Assembly: GCA_964487285.1 (NCBI GenBank)
Contig: CAZAPZ010000041.1
Location: 1-12,637 of the forward strand
Source: CAZAPZ01 sp964487285
GTDB taxonomy: Bacteria > Campylobacterota_A > Desulfurellia > JAADFJ01
DNA length: 12,637 nucleotides
Direction: 5' to 3'
The notes beneath the pieces were generated by a model that was not told the origin of the DNA, searched no databases, and saw nothing but the letters and a program-made list of their open reading frames with translations. Below, piece by piece: positions 6,613-12,637 of the stretch. Positions within the stretch are counted from its first letter, which is position 1; each line of letters begins with the position of its first letter. The translations under genes were made by a program, and so were the position numbers.

Positions 6613-7226
6613 TGCTTTAAAAGTTCCCTTGCTTCATCATTGTCATCACCTATTAGCTTCTTAAGCATTGATATGGCATCTTTATAAAAACCCTGTTCCT
6701 TATAGAGCTTTGCCAGCCCGATTGACGCTTCAATTTCATAAGTTTCCTCATCCTCATCCGTCTTATCGGATACCTTTTCTTTCGGCTCTGGCTCGTTTGT
6801 AATTTTCGCTTCTTCTATGTTCATTATAGCAGTATTCGGCAAGCTTTGCAACAGCTTTTTAACTATAACGTCAGGTTCGGCAAGAAATTGTTCGTATTCT
6901 TTTTTATATTCGTCTTTTTTTTCCTGTTTCCACAATACTCTTAAAAGACCGATTCTGCCATATACATTCTCAGGTGATATTTGAAGTGATTTCTTATAAA
7001 AAAGTTCAGCGTTCGATAAGTTATTCTTATCTTCATTGATCTTTCCTAAAATTGCATTTGCCGCTGAATCGTGAGGAGCGGATTTTACATAATGGTAAAG
7101 CATCTCTTCGACTTTCATAGCATCTTTTTTTACCAGAGCAATCCCAAGAATAGTATTAAATATAGATTTAGGATGCTTTTTAATATACTGCCATAGTTGT
7201 TTTATCTGATTATCTGTTATTTCCAC
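6600..7226 (-). CDS. TPR-repeat protein
   Basis: This 208-residue protein has no signal peptide or membrane segment and is probably cytoplasmic. Residues 54-87 form a recognisable tetratricopeptide repeat (alanine/glycine positions in SAANAILGKI, then NLSNAELFYKKSLQISPEN). A second copy is visible near 168-195, with GLAKLYKEQGFYKDAISMLK. The N-terminal 20-50 region may be a degenerate repeat. Between the repeats, residues 139-166 form a strongly acidic, probably flexible linker. TPRs mediate protein-protein contacts, so it is likely an adaptor; the partner cannot be named from sequence. It overlaps aroB by 10 nt at its start and the lipoprotein gene by 13 nt at its end, which suggests that the small gene pair moves together. 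Confidence 0.82.
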   Translation of the reverse strand: MEITDNQIKQLWQYIKKHPKSIFNTILGIALVKKDAMKVEEMLYHYVKSAPHDSAANAILGKINEDKNNLSNAELFYKKSLQISPENVYGRIGLLRVLWKQEKKDEYKKEYEQFLAEPDVIVKKLLQSLPNTAIMNIEEAKITNEPEPKEKVSDKTDEDEETYEIEASIGLAKLYKEQGFYKDAISMLKKLIGDDNDEARELLKQWEK

Positions 7227-8299
7227 GTTTTTCTTTTCATAAACATTTTTACGGCTTCTTTTATTTCATCATCAACAGCTTCTATAAAAGGCAACCCGTC
7301 TTTTAAAAAAACAAAACGCAGTCTATTCTCTCTTCTTTTTTTATCGTTCATCATAAATCTAATTACATCTTCAAAATTAATATCTTTAGGGACGGAAATT
7401 GCCAATCCATATCTCATAATTAACTTATTGCCAATTTCTTCCTCATCAGCTCCGATATATCCCTTCAATTTTGAATAATAAAGTGCAAATGATGCTCCGA
7501 TAGCAACTGATTGTCCGTGAAGCAAGCTAAAAGAGCTGGCAGACTCTATAGCATGGCCTAATGTATGTCCAAAATTCAGCACAGCCCGTTTTGAATTTTC
7601 TCGTTCGTCGGCGCAGACAACATTAAACTTTGCATCTACGGAATTTTTTACCAGCAGATAAAGAATATCTTGTTCTGTTATTGTAGAAAGATTTTGCTTT
7701 TCAAGCAAGTTGTAAATTGTCCTGTCACCCAATAATGCATATTTCAGTATTTCACCCATTCCGTTTATAACATGCTCTTTCGGTAATGTCGTTAACGTCT
7801 TTGTATCGCAGAATAATGCATCGGGTTGATAAAAACTTCCAACCATATTTTTTATACCGTCAAAATCAACGCCTGTCTTGCCTCCGATTGCTGCATCTGC
7901 TTGTGCAAGAAGTGTAGTGGGATAATGAATAACCGATATGCCCCGCAGAAGAATACTCGCTGCAAATCCGCCCATATCAGTTATAACACCTCCTCCTATA
8001 GTTATCAAAACCGAGGTTCTGTCTGCACCGTTTTCAATCATAATTTTCAATATGCGGTTTATGGTACTGAGATTTTTTTGATTTTCACCGTCGGGAACAA
8101 CAATTTTTACAGCAGATTTAAATCTATTTTTTATAATTTTGTAAATGCCGTTCCAGAGCGGAAACACGGTATCGTTTGATAAAACAAAAATTTTTCCGTA
8201 CTTACCATGTAGAAATTCTATTAGCAAATCATTGAGATCATAACCTATAGCTGTATGTATAGTTTTACTATTTATTTTGTACTGTTTTAATGCTGACAA
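7217..8299 (-). CDS. aroB: 3-dehydroquinate synthase
   Basis: AroB converts DAHP to 3-dehydroquinate, the second step of the shikimate pathway, using bound NAD+ and a metal ion. The 360-residue length matches E. coli (362). The NAD-binding signature GGGVITDMGGFAA is at 102-114, followed by the conserved YPTTLLAQADAAIGGKTGVD (126-145). The metal ligands are in place: Glu183 in GMGEILKYA, His245 in LNFGHTLGHA and His261 in HGQSVAIG. The start is a TTG at 8299-8297; it is supported by GAGG 8 nt upstream and by the lack of any ATG or GTG before the conserved core. The gene overlaps the upstream periplasmic-binding-protein gene by 32 nt and the downstream TPR gene by 10 nt. Confidence 0.96.
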   Translation of the reverse strand: MSALKQYKINSKTIHTAIGYDLNDLLIEFLHGKYGKIFVLSNDTVFPLWNGIYKIIKNRFKSAVKIVVPDGENQKNLSTINRILKIMIENGADRTSVLITIGGGVITDMGGFAASILLRGISVIHYPTTLLAQADAAIGGKTGVDFDGIKNMVGSFYQPDALFCDTKTLTTLPKEHVINGMGEILKYALLGDRTIYNLLEKQNLSTITEQDILYLLVKNSVDAKFNVVCADERENSKRAVLNFGHTLGHAIESASSFSLLHGQSVAIGASFALYYSKLKGYIGADEEEIGNKLIMRYGLAISVPKDINFEDVIRFMMNDKKRRENRLRFVFLKDGLPFIEAVDDEIKEAVKMFMKRKTWK

Positions 8300-9305
8300 A
8301 CTTTCCGCCTCTTTTCATCTTCAAAAATATCATTCCCCTCACATTAGAATCAGGGTATAACATCGTAACATGATTTAACTTATACACATCTTTCATATCT
8401 GTAAAATTTATCAAGTAGTTGGCCAGATCAAAACCTATAGCTTCGGTAAGCTTCGGGTAGTATCCAAATCTTGTTTTAAATAGATCTGTAAATTTCTTTG
8501 TGAAACTGTTTTCATAGTTATAAAACAGACTTCCAATCACAACATTCTTAAACAATGACATATTAGTCTTTAATATAGACTCATCATACCAAAATGGCAA
8601 AACAATGATGGTTTCGGGAGAACAACCGTAATACTTGAACAAGCTCAAAATTTTTTCACCGCTTGTCAGCGAACTATCAAGAAAGACTACATTCGGAATA
8701 TCACAACGGAAACTGCTTTTGTCAGTCCTTTTTATATGGAAACTTCTTTTAATAAAGCCCGATAAATCGCGGGCATTGGAATTAAAAGTCTCCATTTTGA
8801 CGCTAATACCCGAGTCGTTTAAGTCGGCTAAAAATAATTGCGCAGCCTTTTTCTTAAATTTCTCATTGTAGGGGTAGATAACCGCTATGTTTTTTGCATT
8901 GATCAATTTTACATATTTCGCCAGTATAGAAACTATGCCGGGATTGATTGACAACGATAGAAGATTCTTGTTCACAACTCCTGACGGTGAAATTGCAAGC
9001 AGTTTATTCTTTTTTAATATGCTGTTAACAGAAGCTGCGTCCGAGTAAAAAATGGGGCCGACCACTCTGCTGATCCCATTTTTTAGCAACCATTTTAAAT
9101 TTAATCTGCTGTATAAAGGTTTGGCTTTAGTATCAAGAGCTACAATATCACTATTGTTCAAGCTTGCCGCAATTGCCGCCCCCTTAAGCAGTCTCTCGCT
9201 GAATGTTGCATACCTACCTGTCAAAGGTGCAAGAAAACCGATTTTATTGGCTGCATTGGCATTAGCTGCGATCAAAATAAAAAGGACAAATATTATTTTA
9301 TTCAT
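8268..9305 (-). CDS. Periplasmic binding protein, type 1 fold (branched-chain amino acid receptor or LpoA-like)
   Basis: This 345-residue exported protein starts MNKIIFVLFILIAANANA, a signal peptide with a likely cleavage after the AxA motif at 16-18. The mature chain opens with KIGFLAPLTGRYATFSERLLKGA, the hallmark of the Leu/Ile/Val-receptor family. It continues with VVGPIFYSDAASVN and LLAISPSG, which correspond to the ligand-domain strands of that fold, and with KFTDLFKTRFGYYPKLTEAIGFDLANY near the end. No permease or ATPase gene is nearby. The same fold forms the C-terminal domain of LpoA, an activator of penicillin-binding proteins, and the linkage to murA makes that role plausible, but this is inference. 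I chose the ATG at 9305 rather than the TTG at 9320 because it gives a normal signal peptide. It overlaps udg by 8 nt. Confidence 0.85.
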   Translation of the reverse strand: MNKIIFVLFILIAANANAANKIGFLAPLTGRYATFSERLLKGAAIAASLNNSDIVALDTKAKPLYSRLNLKWLLKNGISRVVGPIFYSDAASVNSILKKNKLLAISPSGVVNKNLLSLSINPGIVSILAKYVKLINAKNIAVIYPYNEKFKKKAAQLFLADLNDSGISVKMETFNSNARDLSGFIKRSFHIKRTDKSSFRCDIPNVVFLDSSLTSGEKILSLFKYYGCSPETIIVLPFWYDESILKTNMSLFKNVVIGSLFYNYENSFTKKFTDLFKTRFGYYPKLTEAIGFDLANYLINFTDMKDVYKLNHVTMLYPDSNVRGMIFLKMKRGGKFVSIKTVQNK

Positions 9306-9948
9306 GGTTAATCTTTTCAATCGCCATACTTAAATCCTTCTTAACAATCTCAGCTGCAGAAGGATTTCTCAAGAGGTAGGCAGGATGATAACTGCAGCTT
9401 GTGAGAATACCGGTTTTTCGTATAAATTTACCCCGCAGCTTTCCAATGGGCAGATCCGAACCAAAAAGAAATGATGCTGCAAATTTGCCCAATCCGAACA
9501 GAAGCTTAGGTTTTATAATTTCAATCTGTCTATATAGATAATGACTGCAGTTTGAAATTTCAGTAGGCAGCGGATTTCTGTTGCCCGGAGGTCTGCATTT
9601 AAGAATATTTGCTATATATATCGATTCTCTTCTTATGCCAAGTGATAAAAGGAGTTTAGTCAAAAGTTTTCCCGATCTTCCTACAAAAGGATGGCCGGTT
9701 AAATCCTCCGTTTCACCCGGTCCTTCGCCTATTAACATAATTTCAGCATCAGATGAACCATCGCCAAAAACGCTGTTATGCCTTGTCTTGGATATTTCAC
9801 ACAGAGTACAGTTTGCAACTATATTGCGTTCTTGCAAAAGAATATTGTTATCAGCTCTGCTTTTCCACTTAAATCCAAGATTTGTGTTGGCATATTCCAT
9901 AAATTTTATAAGATTACGAAGATTTGACAAAGTGTTCTGTGATCTCAT
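9298..9948 (-). CDS. udg: Uracil-DNA glycosylase, family 4 (iron-sulfur type)
   Basis: The enzyme removes uracil from DNA to start base excision repair after cytosine deamination. The 216-residue protein shows the family features in order: the paired cysteines Cys47 and Cys50 in CTLCEISKTRHNSVFG, the active-site loop GEGPGETED (74-82), HPFVGRSGKLL (86-96), Cys118 in ILKCRPPGNRNP, Cys134, and the DNA-contact motif SYHPAYLLRNP (186-196). The four cysteines match the [4Fe-4S] ligands of family 4 enzymes, which also act in many mesophiles. Family 5 enzymes are related, but the GEGPGE loop and the size favour family 4. The ATG at 9948 lies 35 nt inside hisG and has no clear Shine-Dalgarno sequence, so translation is probably coupled; an internal ATG at 9900 is possible and would remove 16 non-conserved residues. 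Confidence 0.94.
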   Translation of the reverse strand: MRSQNTLSNLRNLIKFMEYANTNLGFKWKSRADNNILLQERNIVANCTLCEISKTRHNSVFGDGSSDAEIMLIGEGPGETEDLTGHPFVGRSGKLLTKLLLSLGIRRESIYIANILKCRPPGNRNPLPTEISNCSHYLYRQIEIIKPKLLFGLGKFAASFLFGSDLPIGKLRGKFIRKTGILTSCSYHPAYLLRNPSAAEIVKKDLSMAIEKINHE

Positions 9949-10537
9949 CTATAAGTTTATGATTAAGTTTATAGAGTATTGGATTTGCTATCAAATGTGC
10001 CGTTGAAGAAAAAATCTCATCCACAATATGCAGCCTATTCTCTTTTAGTGTCCGTCCCGTATCCACAATATCAACAATTTGATCGGAAAGGCCGTAAAGA
10101 GGGGCTAATTCTATAGAACCGTACAAATTAATAATTTCAACAGGATAACCTTGTTTGGCAAAAAAGCTTTCTGCAATATGCGGAAATTTAGTTGCTATCC
10201 GTTTGACAGGTCGCCAAAAATTAGAATAATCTATTGGTTCAGCCACAATCATCCTGCATTTACCAAACTTTAAATCCATCACATTTACAAGATCGGGTTC
10301 ATACTCTCGCAAGAGATCAAGCCCTACAATTCCAAGATCACATGCTTTGTATTCAACATATGTTATAACATCCTTGGATCGCACAATAAGAATCGAAAGA
10401 GGGAAATTTGTGGATAAAAGAGATAATTTCCTTGCTTTCTTAGATTCAAATTTTATTCCTGATTTTTCAAGCAAAGATACCGATTGGTCAAACAATCTTC
10501 CTTTCGGCACTGCTATTTTAATATACTTATCTGTCAT
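9914..10537 (-). CDS. hisG: ATP phosphoribosyltransferase, short form
   Basis: HisG condenses ATP with PRPP, the first step of histidine synthesis. The 207-residue protein opens with IKIAVPKGRL (6-15), and the PRPP-binding loop is DIVDTGRTLKENRL (156-169), close to the family pattern. It ends soon after the second domain and lacks the roughly 80-residue C-terminal regulatory ACT-like domain of E. coli HisG (299 residues). It is therefore the short form, which in other bacteria works as an octamer with the histidyl-tRNA-synthetase-like HisZ; no hisZ is in this window. I chose the ATG at 10537 over the TTG at 10555 because GGAGAG lies 10 nt upstream and the codon sits 2 nt after the murA stop. 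The end overlaps udg by 35 nt. Confidence 0.96.
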   Translation of the reverse strand: MTDKYIKIAVPKGRLFDQSVSLLEKSGIKFESKKARKLSLLSTNFPLSILIVRSKDVITYVEYKACDLGIVGLDLLREYEPDLVNVMDLKFGKCRMIVAEPIDYSNFWRPVKRIATKFPHIAESFFAKQGYPVEIINLYGSIELAPLYGLSDQIVDIVDTGRTLKENRLHIVDEIFSSTAHLIANPILYKLNHKLIDEITEHFVKSS

Positions 10538-10539
10538 TA

Positions 10540-11793
10540 CTAATTTTCTCTCCAAATTTTAGCACCAACCGCTCTAAGTTTTTTCTCTATTTTCTCATAA
10601 CCTCTATCAATATGGTAAGCTCTATCAATTTTAGTCACTCCAACAGCTGCAAGTCCGGCAATCACCAATGATGCAGATGCTCTTAAGTCTGTCGCCATGA
10701 CGTTGGCACCGTAGAGATAATCTGCACCTCTTATTATAGCGTGATTGCCGTCAATTTTTATGTCGGCTCCCATTCTTGAAAGCTCGGCGGCATGCATAAA
10801 TCTATTCTCAAAAATATTTTCATCTATAAAACTCACTCCATCGGCAAGCGATAGATCTGCCATGATTTGAGCTTGCAGATCAGTGGGAAAGCCGGGGTAG
10901 GCAGCGGTTAAAATTGATACGGACTTTAATTTCTTGCTGCAGCTCACGCTGATCCCTCCTGCACATCTTTTTACATTAATACCTATTGAGCGATAAATGT
11001 CAATGGGATAGGAAAGCAGATTTATATCAGCTCCTTCTAATACAACATCTCCCTTAGATGCCCCGACTGCCGATATAAAAGTCCCTGTTTCTATACGATC
11101 AGGCATAATAGTTTCATTAAAACCGTTCGATAGACTTTCTCTTTCTACACTGATTTCCGAACTGCCTATGCCTGTTATGTGTGCACCCATTTTTTTTAAG
11201 GCATTGGCAAGGTTGATAATTTCAGGTTCTTTTGCAGCATTATATATAACGGTTTTACCTTTAGCAAGACTGGCGGCCATCAAAATATTTTCTGTTCCGG
11301 TAACAGTAACTTTTGGGAAAAATATATTAGCTCCATGCAGACCATGCGGTGCCAGCATATTTATATATCCGTTCTCAAGGGCACCGACAGCGCCCATTTT
11401 TTTTAAGGCATCTATATGAAAATTAATAGGCCTAACACCTATTGCACATCCACCCGGCAGCGATACCTTCGCACTTCCAAATCTTGCAAGCAGCGGACCC
11501 AACACTAATATAGATGCTCTCATCTTTTTAACTAAATCGTAGTATGCCGTTACGCTTTTTACGCTGCTGCAGTCTATATCGGCGCTGTGTTCCTTAAGAG
11601 AAACTTTTGCACCTAAGGAACTTAAGAGTTCTGCAAAACCATCTACATCACGAAGTTCTGGAATATTATCAATATGACATGGAATATCCGTCAATATTGC
11701 CGCCGCCATAACCGGAAGAGCTGCGTTTTTAGCGCCGCTTATCTTTATAACGCCCGACAGTTCACATCCGCCTTCTATAAGAATTTTCTGCAT
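10540..11793 (-). CDS. murA: UDP-N-acetylglucosamine 1-carboxyvinyltransferase
   Basis: MurA transfers enolpyruvyl from PEP to UDP-GlcNAc, the first committed step of peptidoglycan synthesis in the cytoplasm. From the ATG at 11793 it has 417 residues (E. coli 419). It carries ISGAKNAALP (18-27, with catalytic Lys22), the flexible loop PGGCAIGVRP (113-122) with the PEP-adduct Cys116, PTDLQAQ with Asp305, and HIDRGYE with Arg397. The cysteine, rather than the aspartate seen in some chlamydial and mycobacterial enzymes, predicts fosfomycin sensitivity if the drug enters. The frame stays open to a TTG at 11829, but those 12 extra residues are not conserved. No Shine-Dalgarno sequence precedes the ATG, and a promoter places transcription almost at that codon. 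It heads the seven-gene minus-strand run. Confidence 0.96.
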   Translation of the reverse strand: MQKILIEGGCELSGVIKISGAKNAALPVMAAAILTDIPCHIDNIPELRDVDGFAELLSSLGAKVSLKEHSADIDCSSVKSVTAYYDLVKKMRASILVLGPLLARFGSAKVSLPGGCAIGVRPINFHIDALKKMGAVGALENGYINMLAPHGLHGANIFFPKVTVTGTENILMAASLAKGKTVIYNAAKEPEIINLANALKKMGAHITGIGSSEISVERESLSNGFNETIMPDRIETGTFISAVGASKGDVVLEGADINLLSYPIDIYRSIGINVKRCAGGISVSCSKKLKSVSILTAAYPGFPTDLQAQIMADLSLADGVSFIDENIFENRFMHAAELSRMGADIKIDGNHAIIRGADYLYGANVMATDLRASASLVIAGLAAVGVTKIDRAYHIDRGYEKIEKKLRAVGAKIWREN

Positions 11794-11800
11794 AAGAGTG

Positions 11801-11829
11801 ATTATTACACCAAAGAAATTAAAATTCAA
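11801..11829 (-). promoter_or_regulatory. Probable murA operon promoter, predicted leaderless
   Basis: On the minus strand, TTGAAT (11829-11824) and AATAAT (11806-11801) are separated by 17 bp, and TGT precedes the -10, making it an extended -10. The -10 matches consensus at five of six positions and the -35 at four. Transcription would start near 11794, next to the A of the murA ATG at 11793. The -35 overlaps the palindrome at 11824-11841. Confidence 0.5.
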
Positions 11830-11841
11830 GAAACTTGATAT
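11824..11841. promoter_or_regulatory. Palindromic operator-like site, candidate MarR-family binding site
   Basis: ATTCAAG and CTTGATAT flank AAA, giving a near-perfect dyad with an exact TCAAG/CTTGA core. This size and symmetry are typical of MarR-family operators. A second exact inverted repeat, AAATTCAA (11822-11829) and TTGAATTT (11845-11852), shares its left arm. The site overlaps the proposed murA -35 and lies between murA and the divergent MarR gene, so it could control both. Binding by the neighbouring regulator is inferred, not shown. Confidence 0.45.
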
Positions 11842-11859
11842 ATTTTGAATTTACTCTAT

Positions 11860-11888
11860 TTTATATCAACATATACCATAATTATAAT
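11860..11888 (+). promoter_or_regulatory. Possible promoter of the MarR-family gene
   Basis: TTTATA (11860-11865) and TATAAT (11883-11888) are spaced by 17 bp. Transcription would begin near 11895, leaving a leader of about 11 nt that starts almost at the Shine-Dalgarno sequence, so an upstream start is also possible. The region is A+T-rich and such boxes arise easily. Confidence 0.3.
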
Positions 11889-11905
11889 TTTAAAGAGGAG
11901 TAAAT

Positions 11906-12358
11906 ATGGGAAGTCATTACAAAGGCAGCGATCATGAGCTGAATGCTCTGAATGCTTATATCAAACTTATGCGAGCTGCGAACTCTATAACAGGGAGATT
12001 ATCTAAGGGTCTTGAGAATACAGGTCTTACAATGACTCAGTTTAGTATTTTGGAATCGTTGTTTCACCTTGGACCTATGAATCAGAAAACACTTGGGCAA
12101 AAAGTACTAAAAAGCAGCGGAAATATAACGGTTGTTGTTGACAATTTGGAAAGAGATGGTTTGGTTATGCGCAATAGATCAAAAATGGACAGACGCTTTA
12201 TAACAGTTCTGCTCACAAAAAAAGGGCGAGAGCTTATATCAAATATATTTCCAAATCATTTGTTTCTAATAATGCGCGAAATGGAAATTCTTTCGGACAA
12301 CGAGTTAGTATCCATGCAGCAATTATGCAAAACGCTTGGACTGCGCAGAGTAGAATAA
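11906..12358 (+). CDS. MarR-family transcriptional regulator
   Basis: This 150-residue protein is a winged helix-turn-helix regulator that should bind a palindromic operator as a dimer. The DNA-binding domain runs from about 43 to 105: helices in TQFSILESLFHLGPMNQKTL, the recognition helix KSSGNITVVVDNLERDGLV (69-87), and a wing with the family-typical DRRFITVLLTKKG (95-107). Flanking helices at 9-38 and 115-145 would form the dimer interface. The ATG at 11906 follows a strong Shine-Dalgarno sequence GAGGAG with 5-nt spacing. No conserved peroxide-sensing cysteine near the N-terminus (as in OhrR) is present, so the ligand is unknown. It is divergent from the murA operon with an operator-like dyad between them, which suggests autoregulation and perhaps control of murA. 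Confidence 0.93.
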   Translation: MGSHYKGSDHELNALNAYIKLMRAANSITGRLSKGLENTGLTMTQFSILESLFHLGPMNQKTLGQKVLKSSGNITVVVDNLERDGLVMRNRSKMDRRFITVLLTKKGRELISNIFPNHLFLIMREMEILSDNELVSMQQLCKTLGLRRVE

Positions 12359-12510
12359 CGTACAAAAGATAAAAACAGATTTTAAATCTTAGAGAGACCG
12401 TTGTGACAGAAAGAAAACAATTGCCATGCTATCTTTTTACAGGCTGATTTGAGTTTGATAAATACGGATAATTGATAAAAACAACCCTCTATTTTTAGGA
12501 ATTAAAACTC

Positions 12511-12538
12511 TTGACATACAACTTTTTTCTGCAATAGT
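12511..12538 (+). promoter_or_regulatory. tRNA-Thr promoter
   Basis: A perfect -35 TTGACA (12511-12516) is followed after 16 bp by AATAGT (12533-12538), four of six to the -10 consensus. The predicted start near 12545 is just a few bases before the tRNA at 12549. The remainder of 12359-12510, after the MarR gene, holds no gene or clear terminator that I can see. Confidence 0.6.
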
Positions 12539-12548
12539 TATTCTCGTT

Positions 12549-12624
12549 GCCGGCATAGCTCAGTTGGTAGAGCAGCTGATTTGTAATCAGCAGGTCACTG
12601 GTTCGATTCCAGCTGCCGGCTCCA
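12549..12624 (+). tRNA. tRNA-Thr (anticodon UGU)
   Basis: The 76-nt sequence folds as a full cloverleaf. The acceptor arm GCCGGCA (12549-12555) pairs with TGCCGGC (12614-12620), followed by a U discriminator and an encoded CCA. The D arm contains AGCTCAGTTGGTAGAGC. The anticodon stem GCTGA/TCAGC (12575-12579 and 12587-12591) encloses the loop TTTGTAA with anticodon TGT at 12582-12584, which reads ACA (threonine). The T arm has TTCGATT (12602-12608), with an A-C mismatch at the base of its stem (12597/12613). In many bacteria tRNA-Thr(UGU) precedes other tRNAs and tuf, but the window ends here. Confidence 0.97.
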
Positions 12625-12637
12625 TAAAAAATATAAA

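Noticed and set aside
7826..8179. 117-codon plus-strand open frame
   Set aside because: It lies antisense to the most conserved part of aroB and shows no recognisable domain despite several cysteines.
9581..10006. 141-codon plus-strand open frame
   Set aside because: It is fully antisense to udg and hisG, both with intact conserved motifs, and its translation shows no domain.
12377..12394. AGATTT/AAATCT inverted repeat after the MarR gene, considered as a terminator
   Set aside because: The loop would be a single base and no U-run follows.
1..12637. CRISPR array, insertion sequence, prophage, toxin-antitoxin or defence cluster
   Set aside because: No regularly spaced repeats, transposase, integrase or recognisable system genes were seen; the tRNA-Thr shows no duplicated 3' end within the window to suggest an attachment site.

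Overview
The window is an A+T-rich, gene-dense chromosomal segment from a bacterium that is probably diderm. A lipoprotein with a lipobox, an Sec-exported periplasmic-binding-type protein, a MurA, a cyclopropane fatty acid synthase and an MscS channel all fit a cell with a periplasm. The gene content, the use of TTG and GTG starts and the tight gene overlaps recall low-GC anaerobic lineages such as Deferribacterota. That placement is an inference of low confidence, because no single marker here fixes the phylum.

Layout from left to right. The left edge holds the first 22 codons of a biotin-carboxylase-type protein (minus strand), directly downstream of an MscS-family channel gene. Divergent from these is cfa (plus strand). 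Convergent with cfa is a minus-strand operon nfnA-nfnB-ruvB, in which every junction overlaps; it encodes the two subunits of an NADH-dependent ferredoxin:NADP+ oxidoreductase and the Holliday-junction helicase. Upstream of nfnA is a non-coding stretch of about 378 bp (5653-6030) with hairpins, direct repeats, a promoter-like site and a perfect Shine-Dalgarno sequence that has no start codon after it. Next comes a seven-gene minus-strand run, murA-hisG-udg-(periplasmic binding protein)-aroB-(TPR protein)-(lipoprotein). The genes overlap at five of its six junctions and are 2 nt apart at the other. A MarR-family regulator is divergent from murA, with a palindromic operator-like site between them. 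The right end holds a tRNA-Thr(UGU) with its own promoter.

Most genes are core housekeeping: peptidoglycan precursor synthesis (MurA), histidine and aromatic amino acid synthesis (HisG short form, AroB), uracil repair, recombination and redox balancing. Three genes of the long operon have no clear role: the periplasmic binding protein, the TPR protein and the lipoprotein. Their co-transcription with murA makes an envelope function plausible but unproven. I found no mobile element, CRISPR array, toxin-antitoxin pair or defence island. The most interesting unexplained signals are the structured leader before nfnA and the murA/marR intergenic region, where the predicted murA promoter would give a leaderless transcript and overlaps the palindrome.
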